A stretch of DNA of 64,000 nt, from positions 126,448,373 through 126,512,372 of the forward strand of contig CM060709.1 in the NCBI GenBank assembly GCA_030686995.1. The letters are read 5' to 3'. The notes under the pieces are model-generated. The model saw only the letters and a program-made list of their open reading frames with translations, was not told the DNA's origin and did no database searches. Positions 34,178 to 45,083 of this stretch are shown here, one piece after another. The translations under genes and the position numbers were made by a program. Positions within the stretch are counted from its first letter, which is position 1. Every line of letters begins with the position of its first letter. The stretch comes from Artemisia argyi (lineage: Eukaryota > Streptophyta > Magnoliopsida > Asterales > Asteraceae).

Positions 34178-36052
34178 ATGGATTTTGAAAATTACAAAGA
34201 AGGGTAATTTATGCAAAGACCACCACTCTTTGAAGCAAATGGTTTTATATATTGGAAAAACCGTTTTGAAACTTACGTGAAATCTAAAGATATAGATTTA
34301 TGGTATATAATTGTTGATGGTGATAATATAGTTACTAACATTAAAGATGATGATCAAAAGAAATTGATAGGTAAAAATAATGAAGCTAAAATGATGCTTT
34401 ACAACGCTTTGCCTAAGAAAGAATATGACAGAGTCTTTTTGTGTAAAACCGCCAAAGATATTTGGCAATCTTTAATTGTCACTCATCAAGGAAACTCACA
34501 AGTTAAAGATAACAAAATTGATCTTCTTGTTCAACAATATGAACAATTTGTTATTTCCGAAGATGAGATTATTGATAATGCTTTTGCTAGGTTTAACACT
34601 ATTATTACTTCACTTAAAGCACTTGATGAATCTTTTTGTAGTAAGAACTTTGTCAGGAAATTTCTTAGAGCACTCCATCCGAAGTGGAGAGCAAAAGTGA
34701 CGGCAATTGAAGAATCCAAAGATCTTTCAAGCATGTCACTTGATGAGCTAATTGGAAACCTCAAAGTTCATGAAATGGTGATGGAAAAAGATTCGGAACT
34801 AGTTAGAGGCAAGAAAGAAAAAGTTAAGTCCATTGCCTTGAAAGCTAGAGTCCAATCAAGTAATGATGAAGAATCTACTTCGGATAGTGATGATGAGGAA
34901 TATGCTATGGCCGTGAGAGACTTCAAGAAGTTCTTTCGTAGGCGAAGGAAGTTTGTAAGACAACCTAAAGATGACAAGAAAACCTTCCGGAAAGATCGTG
35001 ATGATCGAAAAGGAAAAGTTGAACGAAAATGTTATAGGTGTGGAGACACAAGTCATCTTGTAGGAGAATGTCCAAAACCACCCAAGAGCAAGCCTCAACA
35101 AGCTTTTGTGGGTGGTGCTTGGAGTGACTATGAAGGAGATGATGATGAGCCAAAGAACGATGATATTGCTCTCATGGCTCACAACTCAAATGAGGCACTC
35201 TCCGACTCATCTTACTCCTCTATTGATGATGACACTTTACAAAATGAATATAACAAACTTTGTGAGCTAAGCTTAAAAATCATAAACAAAAATAAATTTT
35301 TGAAAACTAAAAAGGAGTTTTTGGAAAATGAAGTTTATGAGTTAAAAGAAAAAGCTAAGAGATTAGAAAGGAGTAAAGGTATTGACACCTCATGCAAATC
35401 ATGTGAGGAACTTAAACTTGAAGTTGAGAAACTCAAAATAACTCAAAATGATCTAATCAAACAAACCACAAAGTTCAAAAAGTTCGATAAGAGCATTTCA
35501 TGTGCGGATGAAATTATGAAACTCCAAAAGTCACCTTTTGATAAAATAGGTCTAGGTTTCAGGAAAGTAGAAATCATTAAGGGTCAAACGAAACAAGAAA
35601 CGAACACACATGAAACAAACAAAACTGCTACAGCAGCCCGCGGACCAGACGGAACCCAAAATAGGGTTCCGCCCGTTGGCCCCGAGGGTTCCGCCAGGTC
35701 TGCTGCAGCAGTAACTCCATCCACATCGGATCGTTCTAAATTTGTTAAAGTTACATATAAAAATGGAACCAAACCTGCCTTTAAAACTGGAGTAGGACTT
35801 AGTAAAAATGAATTTAGAGCTAAGACTACTCAACCAAGACCTAAGACTCCAATTCCCAAACGCCCCTTTCCAAAGAGCAACTTCAATGCTCGACCAAACT
35901 ACCAACATGTTTGGAACCAAAACATTCCTGGACATCACCAAACCTCAAATTACATGCCATGGAACCCTTATGCTCTATTTTCATATTTGGGACAAATTAA
36001 TGGTATGCTTAACCAAAATGGACCCATGAGAAATTGGGGACCAAATGTTTGA
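34178..36052 (+). pseudogene. copia gag (SIRE-like)
   Basis: Open from ATG 34211 to TGA 36050 (613 codons). An upstream in-frame ATG at 34178 (MDFENYKEG) is cut off by TAA at 34205 and, from memory of relatives, is probably the original start. Domains: an N-terminal copia gag region with WKNRFETYVKSKDIDLW, a UBN2 domain at about residues 75-200 (WQSLIVTHQG, FVRKFLRALHPKWRAKV), CCHC zinc knuckle CYRCGDTSHLVGEC at about 274-287, a Lys/Glu-rich coiled coil at about 345-440, and a low-complexity Pro/Arg/Asn tail. Palindrome module copy B is translated in frame at about residues 475-497. Gag packages element RNA. The frame continues into pol across two stops. Confidence 0.85.
35637..35708 (+). repeat. 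palindrome module copy B, inside gag
   Basis: CGGAACCC (35650-35657), loop AAAATA, GGGTTCCG (35664-35671), with a second GGGTTCCGCC at 35686-35695, bracketed by CAGCAG and CTGCAGCAG. Translated as a Gly/Pro/Ala-rich patch without breaking the frame. Confidence 0.75.
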
Positions 36053-39000
36053 GTGTTTTTCATAAAATAGGTGTGCCTCAAAGTTTGTTTGGATCCGGAT
36101 GAATGGATCAAGGATAGCGGTTGTTCAAGGCACATGACGGGTAATAAAAGCCTCTTCTCAACATATCAAAAATGTGATGGAGGTAATGTTACGTTTGGTA
36201 GTAATGCTAGGAGCAAAATCATCGGAAAAGGTACAATCTCTCATGACTCCCTTTCTATAGATGATGTTGCTCATGTTGATAACTTAGGATTTAATCTCCT
36301 TAGTATTAGTCAACTTTGTCGTAATAAGTATAATGTTCTTTTTAGTGAGAACGGTAGTAAAATACTTAAAGATGGTATAACCATAGCCAAAGGTGTCCTT
36401 AAGAACAACGTATACGTCATGAAGTTGGATTCTACATCTAGAGACAAACTTTGTCTTACCTCATTAGATGAATCTTCAACTTTATGGCATAGACGTTTAG
36501 GACATGCTAACACGAGACTTATCCAAAACCTCTCCTCCAAAGACTTAGTTCGAAACCTACCCAAGTTGAAATATGACCAACACTTTTGTGATGCTTGCAA
36601 AGTCGGTAAACAAGTCCATAGTAGCCATAAGGCTAAAAACTTGGTGTCTACGTCTAGATGTCTAGAACTTTTACATATGGACTTATTTGGTCCATCCGCT
36701 ATACAAAGTTATGGAGGCAACTTCTATACTTTGGTCATAGTTGATGATTACTCACGTTATACTTGGACTAAGTTTTTGAAAAGTAAAAATGAAGCTTTTG
36801 ATAAATTTGAGATTCTAAGTAAGAAAATTCAAAATCAAATAGGATCTAATATTGTGTCTATTAGAACGGATCACGGTCGTGAATTTGATAATGAATTTCA
36901 ATTTGGAAAATTTTGTGATAATAATGGAATTACTCATAACTTTTCGGCTCCACGTACTCCTCAATCTAATGGTGTAGTAGAACGTAAAAACCGGACATTA
37001 CAAGAGATGAGTAGAACAATGCTTAATGAACAAACTATTCCACAAAAGTTTTGGTGTAATGCCGTTGACACATCAACGTACATTTTAAATCGAGTCCTAA
37101 TTAGACGATTTTTGAATAAAACACCTTATGAACTTTATAGAGGTAAAAAGCCTACATTAGGATACTTTAGAGTGTTTGAGAGTAAATGCTTCATTCTTAA
37201 CACCAAGGATTATCTCACCAAATTTGACCCAAAGTCTTATGAAGGTGTATTCCTTGGATATTCACAAAATAGTAAAGCTTACATTGTTTTAAACAAGGAA
37301 ACCTTAAGAGTCGAGGAATCGTTGAACGTAACATTTGACGAAAGTCCACCTCCCTCTAAGACATCACCTTTGGTAGATGATGACTTAGTTGAAAGCCAAG
37401 CAATTGAAAGTCAAGAAATCTTAGATAATGACAAGGAAGATAATCTATTAAACAAAGAACTTGTTAATGTCAAAGAATCTAAAAGTCATCCATTAGATAG
37501 TGTCATAGGCAACATTAACCAAAGAACACTTAGATCAAAAGTCCAAAATGAAAGCAACTACTTTTGTTTCGTGTCAACCATTGAACCTAAAAATGTTAAT
37601 GAAGCCATTAAAGATGAATCTTGGGTAATTGCAATGCAAGAAGAATTAAACCAATTTGTTAGGAATGATGTATGGACATTGTTTCCTCAACCAAAGAGTC
37701 AAACAATAATTGGAACGAAATGGGTCTTTCGTAATAAAATGGATGAAAATGGAATTGTGTCTAGACACAAAGCTAGGCTAGTAGCACAAGGATATAATCA
37801 ACAAGAAGGCATTGACTACGATGAAACTTTTGCTCCGGTAGCTAGGCTCGAGTCAATTAGGATATTACTTGCTTATGCGTGTGCACATAATTTTAAACTT
37901 TTTCAAATGGACGTCAAAAGTGCATTTCTAAACGGAGTCATTAATGAAGAAGTATATGTTGCTCAACCACCGGGCTTCATCGATTTTGAAAAACCTAATT
38001 ATGTTTACAAACTTAAAAAGGCTCTTTACGGACTTAAGCAAGCTCCAAAAGCATGGTATGATCGACTTAAAACCTTCTTAGTTGACCATAAGTACACCAT
38101 GGGCTTAGTTGATAATACTCTCTTCACTAAGAAGAAAGATTCCCATATTATCATAGTCCAAATCTATGTTGATGACATTATACTCGGATCAACTTGTCAA
38201 GAACTATGTGTGGATTTCTCAAAAATCATGCATGACGAGTTTGAAATGAGTATGATGGGAGAACTCAACTTTTTCTTATGACTCCAAATTAAACAACTTG
38301 AAGATGGTATCTTCTTTAACCAATCTAAATACATTAAGGACATGCTTAAGAAATTTGGATTAGAAGATTCGAAACCTATCAAAACTCCCATGTCCACGGA
38401 AACTAAACTTACCAAGGATGAGGAAAGTGAATCCGTAGATAGCACTAAATATAGAGGTATGATTGGTAGTCTACTTTACCTTACGGCTAGTAGACCCGAC
38501 ATTATGTTTAGTGTTTGTCTATGTGCTCGTTTTCAAGAAGATCCTAAAACTACCCATCTTGAAGCCGTTAAAAGGATATTTAGGTATATTAAGGGCACTA
38601 CACATTTAGGTTTATGGTATCCCAAAGGAACGGGAATAGACACCATAGTGTATGCCGACTCGGATCATGCCGGTGACTATGTCGATAGAAAAAGCACAAG
38701 TGGTATTTGTACTTTTTTTGGACATTGTCTCACCTCATGGTTCTCGAAGAAGCAAACGGCTCTTGCTATCTCAACAACGGAAGCCGAGTACGTTTCGGCC
38801 GGAAAGGCATGTCAACAAGCTCTTTGGATGAAGCAAGCTCTTGTCGACTACGGAATTCAACTCAACGACATCTCAATTCTTTGTGACAACAAAGGTGCCA
38901 TTGATCTCAGCAAAAACCCGGTTCAACATGCTCGTACCAAACATATTGAAATCCGTCATCATTTCCTTCGCGACAACGTTCAAAAAGGAAATATCTCAAT

Positions 39001-39112
39001 TGAGAAAGTTTCTTCCGAAGACAACATAGCCGACATTCTCACCAAACCTCTTAAACGTGAACCTTTTAACCTTCTTAGGCTAGGCTTAGGACTCATGGAA
39101 CCTACATTGTAG
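36053..39112 (+). pseudogene. copia pol: protease, integrase, reverse transcriptase, RNase H
   Basis: Same frame as gag, separated by TGA 36050 and TAG 36068. Domains in order: protease DSGCSRHMTG (36115); GAG_pre-integrase LWHRRLGHAN (about 36482) with CDACKVGK completing the HHCC zinc site; integrase core with MDLFGP, IRTDHGREFDN and VVERKNR (D-D-E); RT with QMDVKSAFLNG, a YGLKQAPKAW run and YVDDI (about 38164); RNase H with YADSDHAGDY and STTEAEYVS. A TGA at 38279, just after GELNFFL, replaces a codon that is Gly in relatives. There are no frameshifts across 1645 codons from 34178. All catalytic residues are visible. Likely immobile unless the stops are suppressed or it is helped in trans. 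Confidence 0.9.
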
Positions 39113-39167
39113 TTCTGGACATTAGACAAAAATCACAAAAATCAAAACAAATCCATAACAATTTTTC

Positions 39168-39246
39168 TCAGCAGGGTCGGCGGAACCCTGAACCATAACG
39201 GACGGAACCCAAATTTGGGATCCGCCGTGTCCGTCGACCTGCAGAA
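39168..39246 (+). repeat. palindrome module copy C, post-pol
   Basis: CGGAACCC (39203-39210), loop AAATTT, GGGATCCG (39217-39224, one mismatch). Outer arms GCAGGGTCGGCGG (39171-39183) and CCGTCGACCTGC (about 39231-39242) can also pair. Confidence 0.7.
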
Positions 39247-39395
39247 GCAATCCATTAGTTTATATTAAACCAAACACCCATTATCTCATACCACAACTTC
39301 CAAAGCTGTTACTATTCACCATTCCTCTCAACCATACCCACGAAATTCTGGTTTTCCATTCAATCACATTACTAATCCATCATCATTGTATCATC

Positions 39396-40504
39396 ATGCC
39401 TCCTCTAACCCATTACGACCATAAGGACACAATTAAGTACCTCCAAAACACCACAAAACCAAAGGCCTTACCCCAAACCAAGTCAACATTTTCAAAGCCC
39501 TAGAAAAAAGCTATGTCCATGAGGGTAGAACCATTGACCCATCCTTCCTAGAAGGCACAAACCTTTATGCCGAATTTGCCACAATCAACTTTGAATGTCT
39601 TTTGACTTTAGACGAGCCTATTTGTCCTAGATTCATTCTTGAGTTCTATGCATCCGTCACTCTATCCACGGGTGATTATGATTATATATCTGTCAACTTT
39701 AGGGTTAGTGGCAATCAATACTCCTTCACTCTTGAGGAGTTTGCTCAAATCCTAGGAATTCCAAACCAAGGTACTTGTATCTCCTCCGATTTGCACTCCC
39801 TCTCAACCCTTGACACCCTAGATGACCGTTTCCATCCTTATGATACCCCACTTGTGTCAAAAGATGTACTCCGTAACCACCTCTTTGTTAGGACAACCAC
39901 TACTAGGAGAACCCGAACGGGTAATGAGGTTGATAAAGATCCATATGGAATGGAACTTAATGAACTCTTGCCCCAATTCAAGAAATGGGAGGAAGTCCTT
40001 AGAGCCAATGTTATAAGCACTATAGGAAACCGAGACCATATCAACCTTTGCCTATGCTACATGCTCTACTCTTTGTCCACTAGGCAACCTTTCAATCTTG
40101 CTTACTACATGGCCAAGAGAATGGCCGACATTCCCGTGCATGGCACAACGGCTATGCCATATGGAATGTTCTTGACCCGTCTCTTTAGATTCATTGCACC
40201 CATTCCTCCAACTCCTAACCGTCTTCAACTTGACTACTCTCTCATTCCACATACATTTGTCCCTCTAAGTGATAAGAGAATGTATAGAGCCCAAGGAAAA
40301 CGTCCTCATCCTCCTACCTCATCATCTTCTTCCTCAATGAGTGAAGATGACAATTTGCCAAACTCTAGGCTCCCACCTCTAGAATACCTTTCCCAACTTC
40401 CGGATATTCCAAATGAGTCGGAGGAGTTCAAGCAAACAAAAGGGATGTTCAAAAACATCGGGAGATTCCTCGGGAAGATGAAGAAGAAGATGGATCGTCA
40501 ATGA
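39396..40504 (+). pseudogene. copia accessory ORF 1 (plant transposon/Athila ORF1-like domain)
   Basis: Sense-strand ORF between RNase H and the 3' LTR. The frame is open from about 39470 to TGA 40502; the likely start ATG at 39396 (MPPLTHYDHKDTI) is in another frame, so a one-base shift near 39465 has broken the N-terminus. The remaining about 340 residues contain CPRFILEFYASV, FTLEEFAQILGIP, NRDHINLCLCYMLY, FNLAYYMAKRM and MPYGMFLTRLFRFI, then a Ser-rich linker and a basic C-terminus (GRFLGKMKKKMDR). I associate this layout with the 'putative plant transposon protein/Athila ORF-1' domain often seen next to plant retroelement pol. No signal peptide or membrane segment is evident, so it does not look like an envelope. 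Function unknown. Confidence 0.65.
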
Positions 40505-40861
40505 GTGCGGGTGTGTTAGGAGTGTTTGGCACAAGGTGCTATTGGAACAATTTGGTAGTTTAAACAATCTTTGTGATGAATTTGTGTGTTAGTACAATGT
40601 TTGATACACTATGGAACATGTTTTAACTAACAATGTTGCAGGAAGACAACTTTTGGCAAGTTGTCAAAATTTGATGATTATCAAATTTTCACTAAGTTTA
40701 GTGAATTTCGCTAGCCCCCGGTCAAAGTCTTATGATATGAGTGTTTACATGTCTAATTTTTGCATTTCCTAACCAGGTATGAATTATATTTTTAGTTCCA
40801 AGAGTTTTCGAAAATTTTGAAAATCGTTTCGCGGGTCAAAAACGCGGACTGTGAACTTTTT

Positions 40862-40999
40862 CAGTACTGGCGGATCAGGCGGATCCAAAAATTGGGTTCC
40901 GCCAGTGCAAAATCTGGGTAACCCAGGTTTGGCCCAACGGACCAGACGGAACCCTAATTTGGGTTCCACCTGTGTATTTCCAGGGTGCCGCCAGTAAAC
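40862..40999 (+). repeat. palindrome module copy D (double), between accessory ORFs
   Basis: D1: GGCGGATCC (40878-40886) with GGGTTCCGCC (40894-40903). D2: CGGAACCC (40947-40954), loop TAATTT, GGGTTCC (40961-40967). An outer pair ACTGGCGG (40866-40873)/CCGCCAGT (40988-40995) encloses both; CTGCAG follows. Confidence 0.75.
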
Positions 41000-41504
41000 T
41001 GCAGAATTTTTATTTTTCTTTTCAACATTTCAACATCCAAACACCAAAATCCAATCCTCTTAGCTAGAAATCCATTACTTGCAATGTGTTTAGCTTACTA
41101 AGGTACTTAGCATTCCTTAGAACTCACCCAAACCCATTTCCCGCCAAAATTCAAAAATAGCCATAACCACCTCAAGTCTCCTTCACACATAAAGGAAGGA
41201 TCCCTTTTAAAGGCTCCTTGAAATCCCTGAGATTTTTTCCATCAAACAAATTCACCAAAACCACTAAGCATTTAGTGCAAAACTTGTCTTCTTACTTCAC
41301 CATTTTCATTGGATTGACTTCCATGACTTGACAATCCACAATTAAGTTTTCCAAATCATTAGGAACCACCATTTTTGTATGGACTAACATCAAATCCAAA
41401 CACTCCTTCCCACAAATCTTCATCACTATAAATTAAACCATCCTAAACACTCTAAAACCACACTTTCTTCATCACAAATTCTGAAACTTTAACCATTTTA
41501 AACA

Positions 41505-42413
41505 ATGACCAAGTCAACAAACACCTCTCAACCATCACGACCCATCCGTAGAACCGCCTGGATTAGTGTAAAAGCACTATGGTCAAACCAATCCATCAAC
41601 ATTAGCTCCTCATCTTCGGATGAATTCACCTCACCCATCAAAAATGAACATTTTTTGAATCTTGCCTCTCCATCTCCATCACCCAAACAACCAAATGAGC
41701 ACACTCCACCACCTACTAAATCACCTATTGACCCAACTCCACCAAGTGCTCCAACTCAACCATCAAAGACTTCATCACCATCACCATTACCAAAAATTGA
41801 ACCTATGGAACTTTTTGGGTCTCCTCCAACATCACCACACCCATATGTCCAAGATTTAAATGATCTTCCACCAAGACATACCCAACCACCACCTTTTGCA
41901 AACCAATCACCAAGGTCAATTCTTGATCTTGATGATGATCTTGAACTTAACCAACCACCACAACAAGTGTACCAACCACCCAAACCGTTGTTGTTTCACC
42001 CAATTTACCGTGAAATCCATGGTCCTCTTTATGGAGAACCAAATTTTGAACACCATGATCACCCAACTTCACCACCTTCTCAACCCCAAACCTATGAGTC
42101 TTTCTTTCCTTCTTATGAGGAAATACAAAGCATGGTTGAAAACCAACTTCATCAAGCAATGGAATTTCAAACCACATTGCTTGAATCAATGCCAAATCCA
42201 TCCTCCACCCAAGAACCAAAACCAAACCAACCCCTAAACCAAGAAACCAAAACCAACCCATTTTCACCCAACCATCCCCATGTTTGCTCAAATTGTGAGC
42301 AAATAGGTGAAAGCATAAAAACCTTGCTTCACCAATTCCAAAATGAAACCCGGTTTGCATTCCAACATGTCATTGAGCGTTTGGATGCACTTTCCCACCC
42401 CAACAAATCCTAA
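41505..42413 (+). CDS. copia accessory ORF 2, Pro-rich with C-terminal coiled-coil-like segment
   Basis: ATG 41505 to TAA 42411, 302 codons, uninterrupted. Residues 1-60 are Ser/Thr-rich with RPIRRTAWISVKALW; about 60-235 are dominated by Pro, Ser, Gln and Asn and look disordered; the last about 50 residues have a CSNCEQIGESIKTLL motif and an amphipathic helix-like stretch (FQHVIERLDAL). There is no signal peptide or transmembrane helix, unlike classical SIRE envelope-like ORFs, although it sits where those lie. It keeps an open frame while gag-pol next door has four stops. I do not recognise the family from sequence alone. It could act as a nucleic-acid or gag-binding accessory protein, but nothing here shows that. 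Confidence 0.6.
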   Translation: MTKSTNTSQPSRPIRRTAWISVKALWSNQSINISSSSSDEFTSPIKNEHFLNLASPSPSPKQPNEHTPPPTKSPIDPTPPSAPTQPSKTSSPSPLPKIEPMELFGSPPTSPHPYVQDLNDLPPRHTQPPPFANQSPRSILDLDDDLELNQPPQQVYQPPKPLLFHPIYREIHGPLYGEPNFEHHDHPTSPPSQPQTYESFFPSYEEIQSMVENQLHQAMEFQTTLLESMPNPSSTQEPKPNQPLNQETKTNPFSPNHPHVCSNCEQIGESIKTLLHQFQNETRFAFQHVIERLDALSHPNKS

Positions 42414-42729
42414 ACAACCCTTGGAGGCCTTTTGCCCCAACTTAGGAATGTAGGATTTTTTTTTTTTATTTTCTTGGTTATTTTTTTTAGGTTTTGTTCA
42501 ATAAGTAGAAGAATAGTTATCATTTCTTGTCTTTTGACTTTTATAAGTCAAAATTTTACTTGGAATGAAATTTCTTTTTACTTACTTTTGTGCATTGTTG
42601 GTTGATCAATGTTGTGTTGTCATTGTGGTTGCAATGTGTGTGGTAACTACAAGCTTGACTATATATCACCAACTAACCATTTTTTTTGTAGGGTCCAAAA
42701 TCCATGTTTCCCATATTGGTACTCCATTT

Positions 42730-42960
42730 AGGGGGAGTATCGACCAAGGGGGAGCATGGCGATTATTCCGCTTCGCTAACTCTACTTTTTGTTTCGACAA
42801 AAAGGGGGAGAAATATATTAAACCTTCAATACTTGATGTGCTTTTCATCTCTTAAGTAAAACAAGGTTAATATAATTTTTTTTTAAGTCTTAAAAACCAA
42901 GATTTTGTGTGTTACTTAAAAACAAAGTTTATGTTTTGTCATCAACAAAAAGGGGGAGAT
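42730..42960 (+). other. four polypurine-tract-like GGGGGAG motifs
   Basis: AGGGGGAG at about 42730, AAGGGGGAG at 42746, AAAGGGGGAG at 42801-42810 and AAAAAGGGGGAGAT at 42947-42960. The last abuts the 3' LTR and is the functional plus-strand primer by position; the others may be extra primers or remnants. Confidence 0.75.
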
Positions 42961-44085
42961 TGTTAATACAAATATCGCCTAAAAACGTTATTTATATTTT
43001 ACGATCTTCGCTAAGTTTTGTTAACGACAAAACGTAAACTTTAGTTTTAAGCAATACATATTCTTAGTTTTTAAGACTTGCATAAACAAGACTTTTGCTA
43101 CATTTTACATTTCATAAAACATAACACAAGTTTATTTCTTAAATTAGAAATAGTCACATCACATTTATGGCAAGTTTTGTCATTATGTATTTATGGCAAG
43201 TTATGTGTTTGACTTGCTTTCATGTTGCTTGCAAGTATCATGTTTGACTTACTTTAAGTGATGTGACATTGTTTGGTTGATAGAAGTTATGTGACAAGAC
43301 CTTGTTTGGTTTGAAGAGTAATTGCAAAAACCAACTGCAGACCCGGCGGTACCCTGGGGGTACACGGGCGGAACCCATTTGAGGGTTCCGCCTGATCCGC
43401 CGAGCACACAGTTTGTTGTGCTATAAATACCAAGCCATAACTTGATTTTTGGCTAACCTCTTGAGATCATTTTTACACACACACTCATCTTTCTTTCTAA
43501 CATCTTAACATTGTAAATGTGAAGTTTCCTTTTGTAGCAAAGAAGCTCACAAGGTCGTCTAAAGTTACAAGTTTCCAACACAACGTTGCAAGACTTGGTA
43601 GCTTAGTATTGTGTAAACTCGTGTTGTTTACGCGTCATTTGTTTGTGTATATTCTGAAGTGAGTGGTTAGTATTTTAGTCCTCAAAATACAAAGAGTGTT
43701 GGGAGTTGTTGTAACCTAGTAAAAGAACTAAACGGGAGTGGTTGTGCCCTTGTAAAAGAACTCGACATTTAGCTTTGTGTCGGTAAAAGTATAAGCGACG
43801 TGTAAGGTTTTCTCTGCCGGTGAAAGGAGCTTGTTGACTAGTGAAAGAAACTCTCGAGTTGGATACTCGGGGCGTGGACGTAGGGCAAGGAAAAAGAGTC
43901 CTTGTAGCCGAACCACGATAAATACTCGTGTTGTGGTTTGATCGTTTCTTTCCTTTACTTGCATGTTATATATATTGTGTTTGTGCATATATCTTTGATC
44001 AAACGGAAAGTTTCAAAGCTAACTAAACAAGTTAAAAAGATTTTAAAATGCTAAAACTATTCAACCCCCCTTCTAGTTTTCCACA
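42961..44085 (+). repeat. copia 3' LTR
   Basis: 1125 bp. Carries palindrome module copy E (GGCGGAACCC 43367-43376, GGGTTCCGCC 43383-43392). About eight differences from the 5' LTR. Confidence 0.95.
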
Positions 44086-44352
44086 AACCTTTTTAAGAGG
44101 TTTACCATCATCATCCACAAGAGTAACTTTCCGCTCAATAATTAGCTTTTCAAGCTTCCAAATTTTCTCAACAATAAGAGTAGTACCAATGCTTCCGTAA
44201 TCGCCCAAAGCAAAAGTACAAAGAGAGGAAGAAGTACTAGGCTTAGTAGTCGTTGCCTGCTCCTTCTCTTTACTATTCGGAGGAAAACCATCAACACCCT
44301 CATCACCCAACGAATTCAAAACATCAAAAGGATTGGAAGAGTTAGTGTTCAT

Positions 44353-44624
44353 AACCGATTTATCATTTACGTATGTTGAGTCGTTCTAAATAATAAGAAT
44401 GTAAAAAAGTTGGATGAAGAAAAGGGATATCGCAAAGGTTTATAGGAAGTGAAAGGACGAAAGAGAAAATTAAAATGTTGTTATCGCGATAATGTGAACG
44501 TGAAATGAACAAAGATAAAGAGACTCACTCCGATAACATAGGCATATTTATGGCACATAATTTTTGTTCATACTATTGAAACATCGTTTGGATTAATGGG
44601 GAATTCATGATGTTGCATGTAGGT
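44353..44624. other. flank upstream of the interrupted minus-strand ORF; nothing seen
   Basis: AT-rich, no motif supported. Confidence 0.4.
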
Positions 44625-45068
44625 TGTTGGGATTTTTTGAGTTAATGATAACAAAAGGACCAAGATTGACATGTTGGAATTCTACAAGATGGAGGATTCT
44701 AGAAGACTTGTATTAAAAGATAAAGATAAAGATTAGGAAAGATTTAGTTTCCTAATACAATTAGGTTTTCTTTGTAAGTGTATATGGACTTTATATATAA
44801 AGAGATCCCTAAACATTGTTTATGTATGTGTTAATCATGTTTTAGGAACACATCACCGATCTCACCACTTGAGATCAGTTCTAGCTCCAAGATCATATGT
44901 GTCCTTTGATCCTGTTATAGTTGTGTAACACGCTCTATCATGACTAAATAGAATTGGGGCTGATATATGTAAACTCTCATTAATAACATTATGTTTAATT
45001 AATTTCGTTGTGCAACCTTTGCATCTTTGTTATTATATATCCTAGATGAGTTTATAACGATATTCACA
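44625..45068 (+). repeat. short LTR of another retroelement, with primer site
   Basis: TGTTGGGATTTTTTGAG ... GATATTCACA, 444 bp, with TATATATAAAG near 44792. It is followed by TTGGTATCAAATCA (45070-45083), close to the initiator-tRNA-Met primer site. No matching 3' LTR was found. Confidence 0.55.
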
Positions 45069-45083
45069 ATTGGTATCAAATCA

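Larger units (their letters stand above)
32986..44085 (+). mobile_element. SIRE/Maximus-like Ty1/copia retrotransposon, complete and young
   Basis: 11.1 kb with perfect TSD aacct (32981-32985, 44086-44090), two 1125-bp LTRs, a tRNA-Met-type primer site, gag-pol in one frame, two sense-strand accessory ORFs after RNase H, and a GGGGGAG polypurine tract at the 3' LTR. By eye the LTRs differ at about eight sites (0.7 percent), so the insertion is recent. Post-pol ORFs, PPT sequence and size fit the SIRE/Maximus lineage. Four in-frame stops disable gag-pol. A GGCGGAACCC palindrome module occurs in both LTRs and three internal places. Confidence 0.9.
32753..44352 (-). pseudogene. transposon-type ORF interrupted in frame by the copia element
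   Basis: Two minus-strand segments form one frame on either side of the copia insertion. The first is 44352-44086, starting MNTNSSNPFDVL and containing IVEKIWKLEKLI and VTLVDDDGKPLKKV. The second is 32980-32753, containing MVGNLFSKV, WKVDTGDGNN, and a TAA stop at 32753. The aacct duplication ends exactly on a codon boundary, so the pre-insertion frame was open for about 164 codons. The VTLVDDDGKPL block is one I associate with zinc-knuckle (DUF4283-type) transposon proteins in daisy-family genomes. Function is not known from sequence. No other break was seen, so the copia insertion is probably what disrupted it. Confidence 0.5.

Noticed and set aside
33753..44013. Identical 86-codon minus-strand ORFs in both copia LTRs (33753-34013, 43728-43988)
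   Set aside because: Antisense to the LTR R/U5 region; identity follows from LTR identity, with no protein motif.
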